A stretch of 9,526 nt of DNA from Clostridia bacterium (lineage in GTDB: Bacteria; Bacillota_A; Clostridia; Oscillospirales; CAG-272). Under the pieces are notes generated by a model, which saw only the letters and a list, made by a program, of their open reading frames with translations, ran no database searches and was not told where the DNA came from. A program made the position numbers and the translations under genes. Below, piece by piece: positions 1 to 4,759 of the stretch. The stretch spans positions 1 through 9,526 of the forward strand of contig JAFQUG010000082.1 of assembly GCA_017408625.1 (NCBI GenBank), read 5' to 3'. Position 1 is the stretch's first letter, and each line of letters opens with the position of its first letter.

Positions 1-735
1 CTTGCCGTCCTTTTGGTCACTGCCCACGCTCTTGCCGAGTGCCTCTGCGCTCTGCGTGCAATCCAGGATATCGTCAATGACCTGAAAAGCAAGCCCGATG
101 CTGCGTGCATATGTCACGAGTGCTTCAGTCCTTGCATCGTCCGAAGCAAGCTCGGCTGCATGACAGCCGAGTCTGACGGCAGCCTCGATCAGAGCACCCG
201 TTTTGCCGCGATGCAGCTCGAGCAGCTCCTCTTCTGTCAAAACGTTTTTCTCACCGAACATATCAATAACCTGTCCCTTGACCATACCAAAGCTGCCTGC
301 ACCGCGCGAGAGCGCAAGTGCTGCATCCGCACGGCTTTGTGCCGATGCGTACGGGCAGGACAGGATCACGCCAAAGGCGTCGGTCAGAAGTCCGTCGCCC
401 GCCAGGGTGGCAATATCCTCGCCAAACACCTTGTGATTGGTGGGTCTGCCTCGACGCAGATCGTCATCGTCCATACAAGGCAGATCATCGTGGATGAGCG
501 AATAAGTATGCACCATTTCCACGGCGGCTGCAAAGTCCAGCGCAACTCTTTGGTCACCGCCAAGCATGCGGCAGGTCTCAACCACCAGCACGGGGCGAAT
601 ACGCTTGCCCCCTGCAAGCAGGCTGTATTTCTGGGCGTCGTACAGCACCTTGGTCGTACGGCTACCCTCGGGATATATCTGTGCAAGACGCTCACCGACA
701 AGGGCTGCGTCTTGCTCCATGAATGCAGGAATCAT
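1..735 (-). CDS. ispA: Farnesyl/geranyl diphosphate synthase (polyprenyl synthetase), C-terminus cut by window edge
   Basis: Condenses isopentenyl diphosphate with allylic diphosphates to make C15 (or C20) prenyl diphosphate in the cytoplasm. The 245 visible residues contain GGKRIRP (42-48), the first Asp-rich motif DDLPCMDDDD (83-92) followed by LRRGRPTNH, HRGKTGALI (175-183) and the second Asp-rich motif DDILD (221-225), then LGKSVGSDQKDGK at the window edge. Two extra residues inside the first Asp-rich motif are typical of bacterial type II farnesyl diphosphate synthases, so C15 product is more likely than long-chain. The family is about 290-300 residues, so roughly 50 are missing. The start ATG at 735 is preceded by AAAGGAGA, which overlaps the stop codon of xseB; the gap is 12 nt. 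It is the last visible gene of the nusB operon. In Clostridia dxs often follows, but that cannot be seen here. Confidence 0.95.
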   Translation of the reverse strand, partial: MIPAFMEQDAALVGERLAQIYPEGSRTTKVLYDAQKYSLLAGGKRIRPVLVVETCRMLGGDQRVALDFAAAVEMVHTYSLIHDDLPCMDDDDLRRGRPTNHKVFGEDIATLAGDGLLTDAFGVILSCPYASAQSRADAALALSRGAGSFGMVKGQVIDMFGEKNVLTEEELLELHRGKTGALIEAAVRLGCHAAELASDDARTEALVTYARSIGLAFQVIDDILDCTQSAEALGKSVGSDQKDGK

Positions 736-747
736 ATCGAATCTCCT

Positions 748-987
748 TTAAGCGTCTGTATCTTCAGTGATAAAATCGACGGCAATGATCTCGCCCTGCG
801 CGTTCTGCTGCAGGATCTTGATCTTTCTCTCGGCTTCATCCAGCTCGGCGGACAAGCGGCGCACGATGGCAACGCCCTCCTCATACATTTTCAAAGACTC
901 CTCCAGAGGAATTTTATCGCTTTCCATGGCACGGATGATCTGTTCCAGTCTCGCCAGTGCCTGCTCATAACTCAATTTCTGTTCCAT
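748..987 (-). CDS. xseB: Exodeoxyribonuclease VII small subunit
   Basis: Small subunit of exonuclease VII, which degrades single-stranded DNA to oligonucleotides; several small subunits bind each XseA. The 79-residue product matches the usual size of about 80. It begins MEQKLSYEQALARLEQIIRA and carries the characteristic pattern IPLEESLKMYEEGVAIVRR and a helical stretch LDEAERKIKIL. Family members are two-helix coiled-coil proteins. The ATG at 987 has an AAGGAG site 5 nt upstream inside the end of xseA. The two genes overlap by 16 nt, suggesting coupled translation and matched stoichiometry. Nothing is odd about it. Confidence 0.95.
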   Translation of the reverse strand: MEQKLSYEQALARLEQIIRAMESDKIPLEESLKMYEEGVAIVRRLSAELDEAERKIKILQQNAQGEIIAVDFITEDTDA

Positions 988-2204
988 AATTGCTCCTTCT
1001 TGACAGAATCCACGGTGGCATCCACCGCTCCGTCCGCAAATCTGACCGTAATTCTTTCTCCCGCGTCAAAGGCAGCGGCACTTGTGCTTACCTCGCCGTC
1101 CGCATTTTGCGCCACGGCATAGCCTCTTTGCAGCACTGCCAGCGGACTGAGTGCCTCTAGCTTGCCGACCGAGGCTGCAAGCCCCTGCCGTTTGCGATCC
1201 AGCAGCACCTGTCCCGCCGTATGCATGCGCACCGAAAGCTCGTCTAAGCGCATCTGCTTTTCTGCCGTGACGGCAGCGGGAGAGCGCATGGCGCGCGAGG
1301 AGGCCAGCACGCGAAGCTGATCCCTTTTAGCTGCAATATCCGCGCGCAAAAGCGCACCGATTTTGGTAAGCCTTGCGTCGAGCTCTGCTTTGAGCGCAAA
1401 GCGATCCGGGAAGACCAGCTCTGCCGCCGCACTCGGCGTAGGCGCACGCAGATCCGCTACGAAATCACAGATGGTAAAATCTGTCTCGTGTCCGACTGCG
1501 GAAATGACCGGAATGGCCGAGGCCGCGATCTCGCGGGCAAGGCGCTCGTCGTTGAACGCCCACAGGTCCTCGATCGAGCCGCCGCCGCGTCCGATGATGA
1601 TGACGTCCACGTTCCCCGCACGGTTAAAATAACGGATACCGCCCGCCAGATATGCGGCAGCCTGCTCGCCCTGCACCAGCGACGGGAAGATGAGCAGCTC
1701 GCCCTGCGGGTATCTTCTGCCCGTGATATTGATGATATCGCGGATGGCCGCGCCCGTGGGAGAGGTAATGACACCCACACGCCGCGGCAAGCTTGGGATA
1801 GGCTTTTTGCGGCTTTGGTCGAAAAGCCCCTCGGCGGCAAGGCGCGCCTTGCATTGCTCAAAGGCAAGGTACAGGCTGCCAAGTCCGTCCGCCTCCATCA
1901 GATCGGCGTAAAACTGGTACTGACCGCCCGCCACGTAAGCCGAAACTCTGCCGTGCAGCAGCACCTTCATGCCGTCGCGCGGCTCAAATTTCAGTCTTGC
2001 TGCATGGGAACGGAACATGACCACGCGCAAGGTCGCGCCCGCGTCCTTGACCGAAAAGTACATGTGCCCCGTTCTGTATTGATTGGTGAAATTCGAGATC
2101 TCACCCTTGATCCATATATCCGAGAGTACTGCGTTGCCGTCCAGCAGCATTCGCACGTATTCGTTGAGCTGTGTCACGGAAAAATACTGCCTGACGTCTT
2201 GCAT
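972..2204 (-). CDS. xseA: Exodeoxyribonuclease VII large subunit
   Basis: Catalytic subunit of exonuclease VII, acting in the cytoplasm in repair and clearance of single-stranded DNA. The 410 residues are full length for a Firmicute XseA. They show an N-terminal OB-fold (about 1-105; VTQLNEYVRMLL, IWIKGEISNF, GHMYFSVKD) and a catalytic domain with RRVGVITSPTGAAIRDI, IIIGRGGGSIEDLWAFNDE and PVISAVGHETDFTICDFVAD followed by RAPTPSAAAEL. A helical C-terminal arm with LQRGYAV near the end completes it. All signature motifs are present. The ATG at 2204 lies 2 nt after the stop of the upstream M22 gene, and its site AAAGGAG is inside the last codons of that gene. It overlaps xseB by 16 nt. Confidence 0.97.
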   Translation of the reverse strand: MQDVRQYFSVTQLNEYVRMLLDGNAVLSDIWIKGEISNFTNQYRTGHMYFSVKDAGATLRVVMFRSHAARLKFEPRDGMKVLLHGRVSAYVAGGQYQFYADLMEADGLGSLYLAFEQCKARLAAEGLFDQSRKKPIPSLPRRVGVITSPTGAAIRDIINITGRRYPQGELLIFPSLVQGEQAAAYLAGGIRYFNRAGNVDVIIIGRGGGSIEDLWAFNDERLAREIAASAIPVISAVGHETDFTICDFVADLRAPTPSAAAELVFPDRFALKAELDARLTKIGALLRADIAAKRDQLRVLASSRAMRSPAAVTAEKQMRLDELSVRMHTAGQVLLDRKRQGLAASVGKLEALSPLAVLQRGYAVAQNADGEVSTSAAAFDAGERITVRFADGAVDATVDSVKKEQLWNRN

Positions 2205-2206
2205 GT

Positions 2207-3169
2207 TTACTCTCCTTTCAAAAATTGATTACGGCACAAAAGGCTTGTGCCTGCGGCGTTGTCCGCAGAGAATGCGGGTGCGCCGAAATAGGCGTGGAAC
2301 TTGCGCTCAAGGCGCTCGCGGATGCGGCAGTTGCTCATAACGCCGCCTGCGTACAGTACGGGCATTCTGCCGTATTCACTCAAAATGTTCTCGGTCATCT
2401 TGGAGAGCGTCTCCGCTACGAAATCCAGGGTGTACGCGCTGACAAGCTCCTTGTTGCCCGTCATGGTGTACAGCTTGAGAGCCAGATTTTCAAGCCCGGA
2501 CAGATTGCACACGCTGCCCTTGACCGACACGCGCGGCTTGGGGATCTTGCCCGTGGCGTTTGCTGCCAGCAGCTCAATGGCTCTGCCGCATGGGAACGAA
2601 AGCCCCATGGCAACGCCGATGCGGTCAATGGCCTGCCCTGCGTTGAGGTCGGCTGTCTCGCCCACCAGCGTGACCTTGCCGATGCTGCCATGCTCGGGCG
2701 TGACCAGCACTGCCTCTGTGGTGCCGCCCGACACATGGAACGCAACGAACGGTCCTTGCATCAGCTTTTCCATCTGTCCCGAAGCATACGCTGCCGCCAT
2801 GATATGGCCGTTCTGATGCGAAAACGCGTAAAGCGGCACGCCAAGCGCGGCCGCAAAGGAGGTTGCAGCCGTCTTGCCTGCCAAAAAGCAAGGCATGTAA
2901 GAGCCCTCGGCATCACGCGGATAGGCGGAATAGCCCACTGCAGCCACGGTATAATCGGCCGTGACAGCACGCAGCACCTCGCAGACGTCGGGCAGATTTT
3001 TCAGGTGTGCAAACACCGCGTCACTCTGGCGGAGTCCGCAAGCACCCGCTTCTACGGGTAAAGGGCTTTTGATATTGGCAATCACCTTTCCGTCCTCGGT
3101 GCAAACTGCTGCCGAGGTGGTATAATTGCTGGTATCAAAGCCAACGAAGCATACGGGTTTATTCTGCAT
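2207..3169 (-). CDS. Kae1/TsaD-like protein (peptidase M22 family paralogue)
   Basis: A 320-residue ASKHA-fold protein resembling TsaD (Kae1/YgjD), which transfers threonylcarbamoyl to tRNA A37. Visible family features are the N-terminal FVGFDTSNYTTSAAV, metal-ligand pair HQNGH (H118, H122), nucleotide-binding loop HVSGGTTEAV (145-154), DLNAGQAIDRIGVAMGL (174-190), AGGVMSN (274-280) and FSADNAAG with D303. Clostridia commonly carry such a second TsaD-like gene between nusB and xseA, usually annotated O-sialoglycoprotein endopeptidase. Whether it does the tRNA reaction or another one is unknown, so tsaD is not assigned. The frame stays open to 3238, but nusB occupies that DNA. The ATG at 3169 overlaps the nusB stop by 11 nt and directly precedes the conserved N-terminus. 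The ribosome site there (GAGCTGG) is weak, which suggests translational coupling to nusB. An ATG two codons earlier (3175) is an alternative. Confidence 0.87.
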   Translation of the reverse strand: MQNKPVCFVGFDTSNYTTSAAVCTEDGKVIANIKSPLPVEAGACGLRQSDAVFAHLKNLPDVCEVLRAVTADYTVAAVGYSAYPRDAEGSYMPCFLAGKTAATSFAAALGVPLYAFSHQNGHIMAAAYASGQMEKLMQGPFVAFHVSGGTTEAVLVTPEHGSIGKVTLVGETADLNAGQAIDRIGVAMGLSFPCGRAIELLAANATGKIPKPRVSVKGSVCNLSGLENLALKLYTMTGNKELVSAYTLDFVAETLSKMTENILSEYGRMPVLYAGGVMSNCRIRERLERKFHAYFGAPAFSADNAAGTSLLCRNQFLKGE

Positions 3170-3578
3170 GTGCATCCAGCTCGTTCTTAATGCCGTTGAG
3201 TACGCCGTTGACAAAGCCGCGTACCTTTTCGTCGTCATACTTCTTGGTCAGCTCGATCGCCTCGTTGATGGCAACCGCGCAGGGTACGTCCTTGACGTAC
3301 GCCATTTCATACGTGCAAAGACGAATGACGGCGCGGGAGACGCGGGTCAGGCGGGAGACCTTCCAGCCGTTGGAGTGACGCTCGATGGTGGCGTCGATCT
3401 CGTCCAGCTTTTCGCAAACGCCGAAAAAGGCGTCCTTGATATAAGCTCCCTCGGGCTCGCCATTCTGCTCACACCAGGTCGCATAGACCTCTTCGGGGGT
3501 CTCGTCTCTTCTGAAATCACTTTCAAAAAGCAGTCCAAATACTGCCTCTCTTTGCATTTTTCTACTCATTTGTGCCAT
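3159..3578 (-). CDS. nusB: Transcription antitermination factor NusB
   Basis: RNA-binding antitermination factor that pairs with NusE (ribosomal protein S10) at boxA, chiefly on rRNA operons. The 139 residues equal the typical family length. The N-terminal part has SRKMQREAVFGLLFES; the C-terminal half has TRVSRAVIRLCTYEM, then VPCAVAINEAIELTKKYDD and VRGFVNGVLNGI, all family hallmarks. The open frame reaches 3608, but the ATG at 3578 has AAAGGAA at good distance upstream, and the ten extra residues would not match the family; an ATG at 3569 (MSRKM) is also possible. It is the first gene of the operon and lies about 47 nt downstream of the expected transcription start of a strong promoter. 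Confidence 0.95.
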   Translation of the reverse strand: MAQMSRKMQREAVFGLLFESDFRRDETPEEVYATWCEQNGEPEGAYIKDAFFGVCEKLDEIDATIERHSNGWKVSRLTRVSRAVIRLCTYEMAYVKDVPCAVAINEAIELTKKYDDEKVRGFVNGVLNGIKNELDAHAE

Positions 3579-3631
3579 AGCTGTTTCCTTTCGCACGAAT
3601 TTGGGCATATATAGTCATTATATAATATTTT

Positions 3632-3660
3632 ATTATACACAATACCGCGCAAAAAGTCAA
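3632..3660 (-). promoter_or_regulatory. Strong sigma-A promoter for the nusB operon
   Basis: On the minus strand the -35 box is TTGACT (3655-3660), the spacer is exactly 17 nt, and the -10 box is a perfect TATAAT (3632-3637). Transcription would start near 3625 and give a leader of about 47 nt before nusB. The leader has no obvious attenuator. The promoter sits just downstream of the terminator of the upstream cassette, so the two units look transcriptionally insulated. Confidence 0.85.
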
Positions 3661-3668
3661 CACAAAAA

Positions 3669-3688
3669 TGCATAAATGTTTGCATAAA
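3669..3688. repeat. Tandem TGCATAAA direct repeat upstream of the nusB promoter
   Basis: Two exact copies of TGCATAAA (3669-3676 and 3681-3688) are separated by 4 nt, giving a 12 nt period. They end about 9 nt upstream of the -35 box of the nusB promoter. On the transcribed orientation they read TTTATGCA twice in an A/T-rich setting. This could be an UP element or a binding site for a regulator; it could also be chance in A/T-rich DNA. Confidence 0.35.
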
Positions 3689-3710
3689 GTGAATATTTCC
3701 ATCCGAACAC

Positions 3711-3745
3711 AAAAGAAAAAGAACCCCGCGGCATATGCCGCGGGG
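3711..3745 (-). terminator. Intrinsic terminator closing the caspase-like/lipoprotein unit
   Basis: Positions 3724-3745 form a perfect 22-nt palindrome made of the arm CCCCGCGGCAT and its exact complement. Read on the minus strand it is followed by TTCTTTTTCTTTT. It begins 9 nt past the stop codon of the lipoprotein gene. GC-rich hairpin plus T-tract is the classic rho-independent layout. On the plus strand no T-run follows, so it works in one direction. Confidence 0.9.
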
Positions 3746-3754
3746 AATGTGAAA

Positions 3755-4735
3755 CTACTCTGCTCTCACTGTGGGTTCTGTAATGGGAATAATAAACCAT
3801 GCGCCGTCGCTGACTGTATTACCGTCTTTTGTTGTGATCTTGGCCTGAACGCTGCAATCCAGAGCAAGGCTTCCGTCTTCCAATCGGACAAGCTGATCTA
3901 TTTCAGCCTCATAGGTCCAAGTGCAGCCTTCCTCCTCTAACTCTCGATATATGCTATTCGCCTCTTCCTCCAACACTCGATAGACGCTTTTCATAAATTC
4001 CTCCGGAATGGGCTTAACGTTTTTCATATCACCCAGATTATTGTGGCTATACGAAAATACTGTTCCCGCGTCATCAACTGCAATCACCATGTGATCGCAT
4101 GTTTTCAGTTCTCCGATGTACCTGTAAAACCAAAAAAAGCTGATTCCAACCCCTATTTCGGGATCCCATTTGTAATTTTGAGGATCTTCCACATGCTTTG
4201 ACAAAAAATCGTAAGCAATTTCGTATCTTTGCTCTTCCGTATACGATACCTCACCGTTTTCACTGTAGTGAGGAAAAAACGAAAACTCAATGCATTTTCC
4301 GGTTTTTGCATCAATGACAAGTTCGGATGGTTTGCCATTATACACACCATCATACCAGTGTTTTCCATCGTTATACAGCCATCCATCGGTTGAATATGCA
4401 TACACGTATTCGTATTCAATGTCATTGGCAGTGTATTTGACGATCTTCTCTGCTCGGTCATCCTGATAATTCTTCGTATTCAGCGAAATATCTTCTGAAT
4501 GATTTGGATCTAAAGATGATTCCGATGAATCATATTGTAATCCATTAAGTTTTTTTAAAAAAGCACCGTCAACGATCATGTCTTCCGTGTTATCAGCATC
4601 ATTATCCGATACAAATTCCGTATGTAAGGATCCTTCCTCATATTGCGAACGATCCGGTACATTTAACTCTTGACACGCTGCAAGAGAAATAACCATAACG
4701 AATATCATTAAAAATAAATAAAATGTTTTTCTCAT
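3755..4735 (-). CDS. Lipoprotein of unknown function, partner of the secreted caspase-like protein
   Basis: The 326-residue product starts MRKTFYLFLMIFVMVI and has a lipobox LAAC with the lipidated Cys at 21, so it should be anchored on the outer face of the membrane. Residues about 22-95 are acidic and low in hydrophobics (a probable flexible tether). From about 100 on there is a folded region with two similar short patterns: ELVIDAKTGKCIEFSF followed by SYTEEQRYEIAYDFL (138-178), and MVIAVDDAGTVFSY (216-229). Strand, D..G turn, strand, then a helix resembles PepSY/YcdB-like modules, which in other proteins bind or inhibit proteases; this link is a suggestion only. Residues 247-270 hold an acidic helix with LEEE twice. 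The ATG at 4735 has a perfect AGGAGG site 5 nt upstream. The gene lies 24 nt after the caspase-like gene, shares its A/T-rich composition, and ends at a terminator, so the two are surely co-transcribed. No function is assigned. Confidence 0.85.
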   Translation of the reverse strand: MRKTFYLFLMIFVMVISLAACQELNVPDRSQYEEGSLHTEFVSDNDADNTEDMIVDGAFLKKLNGLQYDSSESSLDPNHSEDISLNTKNYQDDRAEKIVKYTANDIEYEYVYAYSTDGWLYNDGKHWYDGVYNGKPSELVIDAKTGKCIEFSFFPHYSENGEVSYTEEQRYEIAYDFLSKHVEDPQNYKWDPEIGVGISFFWFYRYIGELKTCDHMVIAVDDAGTVFSYSHNNLGDMKNVKPIPEEFMKSVYRVLEEEANSIYRELEEEGCTWTYEAEIDQLVRLEDGSLALDCSVQAKITTKDGNTVSDGAWFIIPITEPTVRAE

Positions 4736-4759
4736 AGAAACCTCCTGACATTAAGATGA

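Noticed and set aside
13..1122. Long plus-strand open frame of 369 codons
   Set aside because: It runs antisense through ispA, xseB and xseA, which are unmistakable. The product has no recognisable domain, and the frame is a by-product of G+C-rich codon use on the other strand.
2225..3061. 278-codon plus-strand frame
   Set aside because: Antisense to the M22/TsaD-like gene, with Cys/His/Arg-rich nonsense composition and no ribosome site.
3576..3590. AGGAAACAGCTATG before nusB is identical to part of the lacZ/M13 reverse-primer region of common vectors
   Set aside because: Only 14 nt match and the sequence on both sides is native nusB and its leader, so it is a coincidental ribosome site and not vector contamination.
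3724..3745. Perfect palindrome considered as a recombination or mobile-element end
   Set aside because: Its position 9 nt past a stop codon and the T-tract on the minus strand fit an intrinsic terminator fully.
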